Made by a program: the position numbers and the translations under genes. Below, piece by piece: positions 51,301-59,123 of a stretch of DNA of 64,000 nt (position 1 is the first letter of the stretch; each line of letters opens with the position of its first letter). The stretch lies in NCBI GenBank assembly GCA_049568075.1, contig CP144911.1; one strand, given 5' to 3'. Under the pieces are notes generated by a model. That model saw only the letters and a list, made by a program, of their open reading frames with translations, was not told where the DNA came from and did not search any database. Source of the DNA: Gottfriedia sp049568075 (GTDB lineage: Bacteria > Bacillota > Bacilli > Bacillales > Bacillaceae_G).

Positions 51301-53305
51301 AGGTACTTCTTACTTTGTTCAAATTCTTGAAAGGCTTGGCGATGAAGGATTTGTTCGAGGATATTTTTATGCAAGTGGTGAAGAAATTTCTAAGAAAGAA
51401 TCGTTTAGTTCATTGTTAAAAGCATGTTATCCGAATGAACACGATCATGTTGAAATCCTATTTAAGTTATTAAATGCTAAAGAAATATCAGAAAAACGTT
51501 TACTTGAAGCTGCGATGTATGCGCCGCAATGGCTTGATCTCGTTTCTGACTATTTAAATTGCAACGGGTTAAAAAGTGCTGCATGGTATTTCCATGCACA
51601 TATTAACGAAGATTTTGAGGATAAAAAGGCTGCGATCGTCGCACATTACTCTCCAATTGAGCCTATTCAATTTAATGATGGTGCATTTGACATTAATTGG
51701 TTTACTGAGGCGTATAAAGAGTTAGGATCAGAACGTTTTGAGATCCTTTACGATTGCGCCAAATATATTTCAGGTGGAGCAAATCACCGTAGATCACAAT
51801 TATTTGCTGATGCTGTTCTTGGAAAATTAAATTTAGAAAATCTAAAGACTTCTGTAGTCGATAAACGAAATAAAGAGCACTTATTATGCTATAGTTTAGT
51901 TCCTTTAGATAATTCAACTACAAAAGATTTAGTTATACGCTATGAATTTATTCAACAATTTTTAAAGGAAAGCAAACAGTATGGAGCCCAAAGAAGAGCT
52001 AGTGAAACGAAAATAGTCGAAATTGCATTAGGAAATCTAGCTAGAAATGCTGGCTATTCAGATACCATTCGAATGACATGGGATTTAGAATCTAAAAAGG
52101 CGGAGGAATATATCACCTATTTTGAACCCAAAAAGATTGATGAACTAATGATTAGACTTGAATTAAATGAAAAAGGATCAGTTAATTTCATCATTGATAA
52201 AAACGACAAAGCTTTAAAATCCATTCCAGCTAAATATAAAAAGCATGAGTATATTTTGAAATTGACTGAAGTAAAGAAAGAAATTAAAGATCAATTAAGA
52301 AGAGCAAAAACTGAGTTAGAAAAATCGATGATTTCAGAAACGATATTTACAGTTAAAGAGTTAGAGAATTTGACTAAAAATATGATTGTAAAACAACTAA
52401 TGAGTAAGCTTTTATTTGTGAATGAAAATAAAATTGGATTTTTTGAAGATAACAAGCTGATAAGTCCAAATGGTAACGAATATCAACTAAGCGATTCGGA
52501 TTTCTTAAAAATTGCACATCCTACACATTTATATAAGAACGGTAAGTGGAGTGAATGTCAAAAATTTATTTTTGAAAATAAAATCGTTCAACCTTTTAAA
52601 CAAGTTTTCCGAGAAGTATATTTACCAACTATTGATGAATTAGCAAATGGTAAAATTTCGAGAAGATATGAAGGGCATCAGGTACAACCAAGAAAAACCG
52701 TGTCGTTATTAAAAAGCCGTTTATGGACAGCAAGTTACGAAGAGGGATTACAGAAGGTTTTTTATAAGGAAAATATTATTGTTAAGATTTATGCTGCAGC
52801 GGATTGGTTTTCGCCATCAGATGTTGAAGCACCTACATTAGAGACCATAGAATTTATTAATCGTAAAACATATGAAAACATTTTAATTGAGGATATACCG
52901 ACTATTATTTTCTCTGAGGTAATGAGAGATGTTGATTTGGTTGTAAGTATAGCTCATGTTGGAGGAGTAGATCCCGAGGCAAGTTTATCAACCATTGAAA
53001 TGCGAAAAGCAATTATTCATGAGTCACTTAGATTAATGAAAATCTCAAATGTTGATTTCTCTCAAAATCATGCAAAAATAGATGGAAAACTTGGTGAATA
53101 CAACGTACATCTTGGAAGTGGAAACACTTATAAGAATGCGAAAGGAGCTTTATATATTATCCCAGTTCATTCACAGCATAGAGGGAAAATCTTTTTACCA
53201 TTTATTGATGAGGATCCAAAAACAGCCGAAATTTTATCAAAAATTGTTTTATTAGCTCAGGATCAAAAAATTAAAGATCCGAACATATTAATACAATTAA
53301 ATTAA
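48383..53305 (+). CDS. Giant DUF4132-domain protein (1640 aa)
   Basis: 1640 residues, cytosolic, no membrane segment. HEAT-like helical repeats are visible at about residues 495-580 ('RSVLIREEAIAKIKKI', 'TPLVRQEAIHLLLKLKDNQLKESLKRLLSSKKAQQRLGALDIV'). The C-terminal ~230 residues, from about 1415 ('IDELANGKISRRYEGHQVQPRKTVSLLKSRLW') through 'DVDLVVSIAHVGGVDPEASLSTIEMRKAIIHESLR' to 'FLPFIDEDPKTAEILSKIVLLAQD', match DUF4132, also found in E. coli MolR/YehI. AAAGGAA precedes ATG; its small partner is 13 bp upstream. No catalytic function is established. Confidence 0.87.
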   Translation: MNQYKEYYQSLEEKLHLLDGDHLKIARLMINGAKSSSYYNHDYVNPIRKLLSANPNLTKNEYFEPIRFIIKSLLGEQELNKFDYILAHVIDFPHSESYYRRPFRTKDMAVHTKKVIEKSFELVRWNQHDVNLKTLLTTPSELSEDYDYHSILSDLIAYELDHENEEIKNSLQEIIYGENNTALLSRWMIKGMFKSHKQESYEDLGKLLLAAGLQEGLRQNIVETMDEGTIDGMKFLLQIIIENNLTRFSSIVRALAVWTGVEFESNNKRIVNQVITYISLALNNEDIRNDWTSQNNVDQLYISLWAKGVYEEADLINEISLILTNGLHYQKVVAHYLIGQLENKPLIYSLLTNHFEQTDIELQAWTIKNYPYRCSTRYNFLSGNENKFLYYKEPLLQDKHVRTKQFNYFCNLVEHGPKANKVLNSSAFKQMEITYSPDTIIQILIYLTAYDLDHNWIAQLMEYKKYMSAETRSQFLDYFIVNIDDPTQKEYLFNALSDRSVLIREEAIAKIKKITSLNDSDITRIEALLTLKTPLVRQEAIHLLLKLKDNQLKESLKRLLSSKKAQQRLGALDIVNQTKEHNVHKSNFDQYKELLHLISNPTENERLQIDKLTKQEWNEKNGFGLYDPSKIRPVRKLEIEKSYQQKEWFTLNKATILSFLNGLTELIHENKDYEFEIEYWDGQKEFVLLGSHIEMIRHYKSDDLKMIDQLPLPDVWKNYLISSGLRTNQIIELWFYLNGHDLVNYYDHTFNPWDYKYRNYDLTDEENLTPLNSRQKDLLTSFFPISSLKKVGKTIVELNYEQQIRSIIEAYFNDLPKEDKFHYLLNQLKSFSILIANGSNWLKIYDYLSESLIEWLEESIYDDESFIEYYEYKNYLYHYCKKRLFKHSPEDLIRAYTLNVIDENELLKEILSDPKRTKFFREIYVENSELVKKYPEITKIAQKILDRVLEIELKRGDLATSVSNFAGGIDYFEGTSYFVQILERLGDEGFVRGYFYASGEEISKKESFSSLLKACYPNEHDHVEILFKLLNAKEISEKRLLEAAMYAPQWLDLVSDYLNCNGLKSAAWYFHAHINEDFEDKKAAIVAHYSPIEPIQFNDGAFDINWFTEAYKELGSERFEILYDCAKYISGGANHRRSQLFADAVLGKLNLENLKTSVVDKRNKEHLLCYSLVPLDNSTTKDLVIRYEFIQQFLKESKQYGAQRRASETKIVEIALGNLARNAGYSDTIRMTWDLESKKAEEYITYFEPKKIDELMIRLELNEKGSVNFIIDKNDKALKSIPAKYKKHEYILKLTEVKKEIKDQLRRAKTELEKSMISETIFTVKELENLTKNMIVKQLMSKLLFVNENKIGFFEDNKLISPNGNEYQLSDSDFLKIAHPTHLYKNGKWSECQKFIFENKIVQPFKQVFREVYLPTIDELANGKISRRYEGHQVQPRKTVSLLKSRLWTASYEEGLQKVFYKENIIVKIYAAADWFSPSDVEAPTLETIEFINRKTYENILIEDIPTIIFSEVMRDVDLVVSIAHVGGVDPEASLSTIEMRKAIIHESLRLMKISNVDFSQNHAKIDGKLGEYNVHLGSGNTYKNAKGALYIIPVHSQHRGKIFLPFIDEDPKTAEILSKIVLLAQDQKIKDPNILIQLN

Positions 53306-53318
53306 ATCGTTTCTACAT

Positions 53319-53354
53319 AAAAAAGCACAGGAAGTAATAAACCTGTGCTTTTAT
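53319..53354. terminator. Bidirectional terminator between DUF4132 gene and ypeB
   Basis: 11-bp stem AAAAGCACAGG/CCTGTGCTTTT, 10-nt loop, A/T flanks, between convergent genes. Confidence 0.85.
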
Positions 53355-53363
53355 TGATATCCC

Positions 53364-54686
53364 TCAAAGTTTTTTAACCTTTTCTTCATCACCAGTCGTT
53401 GCATTTATAAAGATATCATATGTATCGTGATTATATGTACCTAAAAATTCATAAGTAAGAACTTCTTTATTAAAATCATTTAAGATAACAGCTAAACGTT
53501 CTTCTTCAACTTTAACATTTTTATTAAGCTTTGCTTTTGCTTGCTCAAGTGTAAGCTTAGGAGTAGGGATTTTACGTACATGGTTTGACGTAATATAGTT
53601 TTTAGCATTAAATCCGATGATTTGACCGTTATCTAATGCAACCTTTAATTGAATTGCTTCTGGATAGATGCGTACGTCATCAATTGATTTAACCATTTGA
53701 AGTACGCCAATCGTATCGTATTGTGAACTATCATATAATTCCATGTTCTTATAGTTTTTTGAATTTAAATAGCTTAAACCTTTTTTCACTGCATCGTCTA
53801 AACTGATTTGCTGTTTCGCTATTGGTCTATTTGTAATAAAGAAGATTGGCAAGCCAGCAGTTTCAGTTATTTCCATATACGTATCAGCTACTGGGTGATT
53901 GTGAGCCATCGAAACTGAGTAAAAAGGTTCAAATCGTTTATTATCACTTTGACTTCTAGTTACTTGGATTTTCGTTACATTTTTGAGCGGTACAGCGTCT
54001 TCAGCAATTTTTTTAGCTTCATTTTCATCAATTTTTTTACCAGTTAACTTCTTTAAGCCTTTAGATTCTTCTTGACCATTTGAAAACGTTGGACCAAAAT
54101 CATTGTTTGTAGTTGCTTTTACTTGTTCAATATGTTTAAAACCATCCACGATACTATTGTCTCGAGATGCTTTTTTTTCTTCAGACATTTGATCAACATC
54201 AATCCAACTTAAGTTTTTATTCATGATGTTTGTTTGTACATTACGTAGACCATCTTGAATTTTTTCAGATGTTGAATAAATTTTTCGTAAAGAATCATAT
54301 TCCTTTGCAGTTAAAGGTTCTTTATTTAAATCTCGCACCGCTGTTTTATAGCTAAAGTTTGCAACGCCAGTTAAAAAGGCCTGCGTTTTATCAAAAGGCA
54401 CAAATTTTAGTGGTAATTGTGCAATGTCAGATTTAGATTGAATCGAAATACGCCATACATCTGCCAAAGCAGGGGAGAGAGACGTTCTTGAATTCATAGC
54501 TAAAGTCGTACCGATTTTATCGTGTAATAAATCCATATCAAATGTTAATTCATTAAAAGCTCTCTGATAATTATTTTCGGCTCTTAAGTTCATTTCTTTC
54601 AGTTCGCGATTTTTCGAATATCCCCAGTAACCAGATCCGATTAGAGCGACTGCTAAAGCACCGGCAACAATCCAACTACCTTTCAT
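53364..54686 (-). CDS. ypeB: Spore germination protein YpeB
   Basis: 440 residues with one N-terminal membrane/signal segment (about 6-23). It has a long helical region and C-terminal PepSY-type repeats ('KKIDENEAKKIAEDAVPLKNVTKIQVTRS', 'ISLDDAVKKGLSYLNSKNYKNMELYDSSQYDTIGVLQMV', 'LTLEQAKAKLNKNVKVEEERLAVI'). YpeB stabilises the cortex-lytic enzyme SleB in the dormant spore. It lies 18 bp after sleB, the conserved order. GAGGTG precedes ATG. Likely expressed in the forespore with sleB. Confidence 0.95.
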   Translation of the reverse strand: MKGSWIVAGALAVALIGSGYWGYSKNRELKEMNLRAENNYQRAFNELTFDMDLLHDKIGTTLAMNSRTSLSPALADVWRISIQSKSDIAQLPLKFVPFDKTQAFLTGVANFSYKTAVRDLNKEPLTAKEYDSLRKIYSTSEKIQDGLRNVQTNIMNKNLSWIDVDQMSEEKKASRDNSIVDGFKHIEQVKATTNNDFGPTFSNGQEESKGLKKLTGKKIDENEAKKIAEDAVPLKNVTKIQVTRSQSDNKRFEPFYSVSMAHNHPVADTYMEITETAGLPIFFITNRPIAKQQISLDDAVKKGLSYLNSKNYKNMELYDSSQYDTIGVLQMVKSIDDVRIYPEAIQLKVALDNGQIIGFNAKNYITSNHVRKIPTPKLTLEQAKAKLNKNVKVEEERLAVILNDFNKEVLTYEFLGTYNHDTYDIFINATTGDEEKVKKL

Positions 54687-54704
54687 AATTACACCTCACT
54701 ACAA

Positions 54705-55523
54705 TTATTTGCAAAAAATATGTTGGCCAATTGTTAAAATGATAGGGCGGCCACGAATCCATTGGTTTGTTGCTGTTTTAGGATTGTAGTAATAAATACA
54801 TCCTGTGGTTGGATCCCATCCATTTATTGCATCAATCACAGCTTTTTTAGCCTGAGCATTAGGTGTTAAATTAATTTGACCGTCTGCTACTGCTGTAAAA
54901 GCACCAGGTTGATAAATCACCCCAGCTATTGAATTTGGAAAAGATGCATTTGTTAAACGATTTAAAATGACTGCAGCAACAGCAACTTGCCCAATATATG
55001 GCTCACCACGTGATTCTCCATATACAGCATTCGCCATTAATTTAATGTCGTTATCTGTATAACCGTTTGGTGCATTCGCAATTGGTTTGTTATTTGGTTT
55101 TGCATTCGAATTATTAGGTTTATTTGTATTAGGTTTAGCCGGTTTATTGTTGGAAGCATTATTATTTGCTGTATTATTGGCCGAACTACCTTTATAATTT
55201 TTAGTTGCTTTTGTCAGTTTTTCTTTTAATTTTGTTCCTGCGACACCATCAACCTTCATACCAAATTCCTTTTGAAAATTACGAAGAGCCCAATATGTAT
55301 TCCAGCCAAAAACTCCATCAGCTTTATCGTCCAGAAACCCTATAAATATAAGTCGCTCTTGAAGCTCCTTAACATCATCGCCAGTTGAACCACGGCTGAG
55401 TACTTGACTACTAAAAGCATTAACTTCTTTTTTAGGGGGTAAGTAAATATTTAAAGTAATCAGTGAAATACATATTATGCATAAGATAATAAATCCAGTT
55501 TTAAAGTGAAAATTCTTTTGCAA
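54705..55523 (-). CDS. sleB: Spore cortex-lytic enzyme SleB
   Basis: 272 residues: signal/anchor segment (about 9-27), a peptidoglycan-binding domain ('SRGSTGDDVKELQERLIFIGFLDDKADGVFGWNTYWALRNFQKEFG', about 43-90), an Asn-rich linker (about 110-148) and a Hydrolase_2 lytic transglycosylase domain. The catalytic Glu is in 'NAVYGESRGEPYIGQVAVAAVILNR'. It cleaves muramic-delta-lactam cortex at germination. The start is TTG (55521-55523) with AAGGAGGA upstream. Followed by ypeB. Confidence 0.95.
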   Translation of the reverse strand: MQKNFHFKTGFIILCIICISLITLNIYLPPKKEVNAFSSQVLSRGSTGDDVKELQERLIFIGFLDDKADGVFGWNTYWALRNFQKEFGMKVDGVAGTKLKEKLTKATKNYKGSSANNTANNNASNNKPAKPNTNKPNNSNAKPNNKPIANAPNGYTDNDIKLMANAVYGESRGEPYIGQVAVAAVILNRLTNASFPNSIAGVIYQPGAFTAVADGQINLTPNAQAKKAVIDAINGWDPTTGCIYYYNPKTATNQWIRGRPIILTIGQHIFCK

Positions 55524-55686
55524 AATAAATCCTCCTTAATCAAATACATATAGGATTACTATTTGTAAAAAATTTCTTTTTATTAGTAAAATGCGTAAAA
55601 ACTGATATAAATTGCACAAACAAGAAACGGATAGATAGTGCAGAGGGGTCGAATAGTAAGGATAGGAGCAAAAAGGAGGAGGTATT

Positions 55687-56025
55687 ATGAAAAGAAAATT
55701 TAGAGCCATTTTCATTTTCTCATTCTTATTTTGTATTTTTTGCAAAGTAAACCCAGCTACTGCACAACCAGTTTATGAGCCTCCATATGCTAAATGGGGG
55801 AAAATTGCAGTTGAAACAACAATCCAAAGATATCCGCAAGCGGATGTAATAGATTATTTACACATTGGTAGAGAACAAAAAACACCAACAGTCTCAATAG
55901 AAAAATTCAAATTATGGTTAAGATTAAAAGATGGAAGCAGGGAATTCGGGGTATATGTAAATGTAGAATTTGAACCAAGAACAGAAAGATACTTAGGAAT
56001 TACATATACTGAAACGGATCGTTAA
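55687..56025 (+). CDS. Secreted DUF3889-type protein
   Basis: 112 residues with a signal peptide (MKRKFRAIFIFSFLFCIFCK, cleavage likely after ATA or QPV near residue 26) and a small mature domain 'YAKWGKIAVETTIQRYPQADVIDYLHIGRE' to 'FKLWLRLKDGSREFGVYVNVEFEPRTERYLGITYTETDR'. This fits DUF3889, found in Bacillus. AAAGGAGGAGG precedes ATG. Divergent from sleB; role unknown. Confidence 0.8.
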   Translation: MKRKFRAIFIFSFLFCIFCKVNPATAQPVYEPPYAKWGKIAVETTIQRYPQADVIDYLHIGREQKTPTVSIEKFKLWLRLKDGSREFGVYVNVEFEPRTERYLGITYTETDR

Positions 56026-56037
56026 GTAACTAACTTT

Positions 56038-56068
56038 AAAAAACATCGCTTAAACGTGATGTTTTTTA
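56038..56068 (+). terminator. Terminator after DUF3889-type gene
   Basis: 10-bp stem AAAACATCGC/GTGATGTTTT with one G-U, 6-nt loop and T6. Confidence 0.75.
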
Positions 56069-56593
<525 letters not shown>

Positions 56594-57124
56594 TTAAAAA
56601 GTTGTTCCTCGATATACGTATACTGATTCATATCCAGGATATTTTCCAGAGTTACTTAAATGTGAATTATCTAAAACGCGTACCCCAGCATCTGTAATTG
56701 CAATAGCTCCAATCTCTCCTACATTACAGTCCAGTGTTTGAACACGATTTATTTCATTTTTGATTTCTTGAATAATCAACTTTGCAAATCGTTTTCGATC
56801 CATGTGGTTTTGGTTAACTATAATATTAGCCAAATATATATATACGGTTTCACCTTTTTTATATGGCATAATATAGTCGCACAATTTGTTTTCGTCTAAC
56901 TCATGAGCTAACAGCGCTTCAAATGTTGATTTTTCTAACGGAAAAAAAGCAATAAAACCTTGAATTTCTCCATTACATTCAAGCACACGGTAAATTTCCT
57001 GATTTCGTTCCCATGCGACTGTCGCAAATTCGTTAGTTACTAACCAGTCAGTTGTATACTCACTAGCATCAAGTTCGATGAGACTGTCAAAATCACTTTT
57101 AGTTGCAAATCGCATTTGCTCCAT
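56594..57124 (-). CDS. GNAT-like N-acetyltransferase
   Basis: About 176 residues. The N-terminus 'MRFATKSDFDSLIELDASEY' and the 'IYRVLECNGEIQGFIAFFPLEKSTFEALLAHELDENK' core follow GNAT strand order. 'YIYLANIIVNQNHMDRKRFAKLIIQEI' would be the acetyl-CoA strand, but the Q/R-x-x-G-x-G/A loop is degenerate, so activity is uncertain. 'VRVLDNSHLSNSGKYPGYESVYVYRG' closes the fold. I start at ATG 57124 (MEQMRF), 8 nt after AGAGGA; ATG 57133 overlaps that site. Confidence 0.7.
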   Translation of the reverse strand: MEQMRFATKSDFDSLIELDASEYTTDWLVTNEFATVAWERNQEIYRVLECNGEIQGFIAFFPLEKSTFEALLAHELDENKLCDYIMPYKKGETVYIYLANIIVNQNHMDRKRFAKLIIQEIKNEINRVQTLDCNVGEIGAIAITDAGVRVLDNSHLSNSGKYPGYESVYVYRGTTF

Positions 57125-57133
57125 ATACTTCAT

Positions 57134-57417
57134 CCTCTCTAGTAAGTATAGACAATGATTGCGATCCGATGAAAAATTCAGAACTTGTCATTTGGTAAAT
57201 TGTTACTTTAATTACTCCTGAACACATAAAAACTCTTTCGATAGTAAATCTAAGATTTACTATATTTTTCACTTATTTATATTTCAATACAATTAAAATA
57301 GTACACCATCTAAAGAATTGTTCGTACACTATTCCCGTATTATCTAAAATCATCCATCCTTCTCAAGAATCCATATCTCTTTATGCGATAAACATCCTTC
57401 ATATATCTTTCCAATAT
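57134..57417. other. Intergenic stretch without a recognised feature
   Basis: About 280 bp of AT-rich sequence between two minus-strand genes; a small inverted repeat AGTAAATCT/AGATTTACT occurs near 57243-57260 but has no assigned role. Confidence 0.4.
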
Positions 57418-57448
57418 CAAAAACAGCCTAGCTAAAAATAGGCTGTTT
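57418..57448 (-). terminator. Terminator of M23 peptidase gene
   Basis: Perfect 10-bp stem AAACAGCCTA/TAGGCTGTTT (57421-57430, 57439-57448) downstream of the gene on the minus strand. Confidence 0.75.
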
Positions 57449-57471
57449 ACTGTTTATAGATTGTTAAAAGC

Positions 57472-58632
57472 TTAAAAATTAATATACTTTGCTGGGTTAA
57501 CAGCGTTTGATTTTGCCTCATTCCATTGACCATCATGCAATTCAAAATGAAGATGCTTACCAAAAGAATGTCCTGTATTTCCCATCATTCCAATTTTTTG
57601 TCCTTTTGAAACAGTTTGCCCTGCTGAGACTTGATAATTTTGCATATGAGCATAAACTGATGTAAATACTTTTCCTTTAATATTATGTGTAATAAAGACA
57701 ACATTACCATAACTAGATGAATGGTAAGCTCGTATTACAACGCCATTTGCTACTGAGACAATCGGTGTACTTCCATTTTTAGCAATATCTACGCCAAAAT
57801 GCGTTTCATGATCAAATGATCGATATCCAAAACCTGAAGATAAATAGCCTTCCGCTGGTCGAGTAAATTTACCACCTGAAATACTTGAAGCGACTTTTAT
57901 TGCTTTTTCCTGTTCTTTTAATAGATCTTCCTGTTCTTCTAAACTTAAAATATCCTGTTCCTTTTCAGATACATCATCCTTAAGTTTGCTTAGAATAGCA
58001 TTCATTTGAATTTCTTGATTAACAAGTGAACGTTCTAAATTTTGAAGATCTTTTTTATCATTTTCCAACTTATGTTGAGTTAACATAAAGTCTTTCTTTT
58101 TTAATTCAACTTTTTCAATATCGTTTTGTTGTTCCTTAACGATGTCTTGGTCAGCATTCATAAATTTACCAATAGCGTTTATTCGTTGAACTAAATCACC
58201 AATACCTTTTGCATCAAAAATAACGTCTAAATATGAGTTATTTCCACCTGATTTTTGTATTGTAACTAAACGATTATTTATAATTACTTGACGTTGATCT
58301 AAACGTTTTTGTAATTCCTCTATTTCAGCTTGTAATTTTTCTATTTCTTTTTTGCCATTTATTAATTCTGCCTCTTTTTGACTCTTCTTTATTTTTGCAT
58401 TCTCAATTGATGTGTTAATTGTATCTAAAGAGTTTAATAACAATTTTTTTTGATCATTTAGTTGATCCATCTCATTTTTTGCTTTTTGTGCTTCTTCTTG
58501 AACTTTTACTCGTTTATCTTGAATACTCTTAATCTTTGTATTATTTATATTCTCTGCAAGTACACCATTTGGAAGTATAGTAAATGATAAACTTGCAGCT
58601 ACTAATATTAATTTATTAATAATTCGTTTCAT
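57472..58632 (-). CDS. Secreted M23 peptidase with N-terminal coiled coil (EnvC/CwlO-activator type)
   Basis: 386 residues: signal peptide (about 1-26), a long coiled coil (about 30-250; many heptads such as 'EIEKLQAEIEELQKRLDQRQ') and a C-terminal LytM/M23 domain. The zinc ligands are present: His and Asp in 'HFGVDIAKNGS', and H-x-H in 'SFGKHLHFELHDG'. It should cut or help cut peptidoglycan cross-bridges outside the cell. GGGAG precedes ATG. A palindrome overlaps its promoter region (58643-58677). Confidence 0.9.
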   Translation of the reverse strand: MKRIINKLILVAASLSFTILPNGVLAENINNTKIKSIQDKRVKVQEEAQKAKNEMDQLNDQKKLLLNSLDTINTSIENAKIKKSQKEAELINGKKEIEKLQAEIEELQKRLDQRQVIINNRLVTIQKSGGNNSYLDVIFDAKGIGDLVQRINAIGKFMNADQDIVKEQQNDIEKVELKKKDFMLTQHKLENDKKDLQNLERSLVNQEIQMNAILSKLKDDVSEKEQDILSLEEQEDLLKEQEKAIKVASSISGGKFTRPAEGYLSSGFGYRSFDHETHFGVDIAKNGSTPIVSVANGVVIRAYHSSSYGNVVFITHNIKGKVFTSVYAHMQNYQVSAGQTVSKGQKIGMMGNTGHSFGKHLHFELHDGQWNEAKSNAVNPAKYINF

Positions 58633-58642
58633 CGTTATCTCC

Positions 58643-58677
58643 CTAAGCTTGACATATACTTATATATGTTAACTTAG
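58643..58677 (-). promoter_or_regulatory. Operator-like palindrome at M23 peptidase promoter
   Basis: Near-perfect inverted repeat CTAAGCTTGACATATA / TATATGTTAACTTAG (58643-58658, 58663-58677), just upstream of the ribosome-binding site. A possible minus-strand promoter TTGTTA-N18-TATAAG overlaps it. It could be an operator or an RNA hairpin in the leader. Confidence 0.4.
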
Positions 58678-58679
58678 AA

Positions 58680-58982
58680 ATGTAACAATTTAATGCAAAT
58701 TAGACTACACTCTTTTTACAAGTTTTTTACAAGCTCTTTGCAACAGTATAAAAAATATTCAGTTAACCAATATAAAAAAGGGACTGATTTTTCTTGCTTA
58801 TTAGGGTTTCGTAAATTTGGCATCATATAAAAAAATACTATAGGTCTAAGTCCCGCTTCAATTTCTAGAAAATTATCATTAATAAGTTCTCTTTTTGATT
58901 ATTTAGTAAATGCCGCTGATAAATTTTTAACTTAATTAGTTCAATTTAATTGAGTTCAATACTAACAACATTCGTTATAAAT
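58680..58982. other. Intergenic stretch without a recognised gene
   Basis: About 300 bp, AT-rich, between the yebA terminator and the peptidase promoter. I see no reading frame or repeat of note. Confidence 0.4.
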
Positions 58983-59019
58983 AAAAAAGTCGACTTCCGT
59001 GTTCGGAAATAGACCTTTT
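58983..59019 (-). terminator. Terminator of the yeaC-yeaD-yebA operon
   Basis: Stem AAAAAGTC..ACTTCCG/CGGAAAT..GACTTTT, 4-nt loop; T-run on the minus strand. It lies about 105 bp past the yebA stop. Confidence 0.65.
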
Positions 59020-59123
59020 AATGTAAGCTTTTATTCAACTATCACATGCGATTGATGAGTAAGAAATTCAGAAATTATACCCTCTTTCTTTTGAGCCAAA
59101 CTTATTACATAACCTACAGTTTT

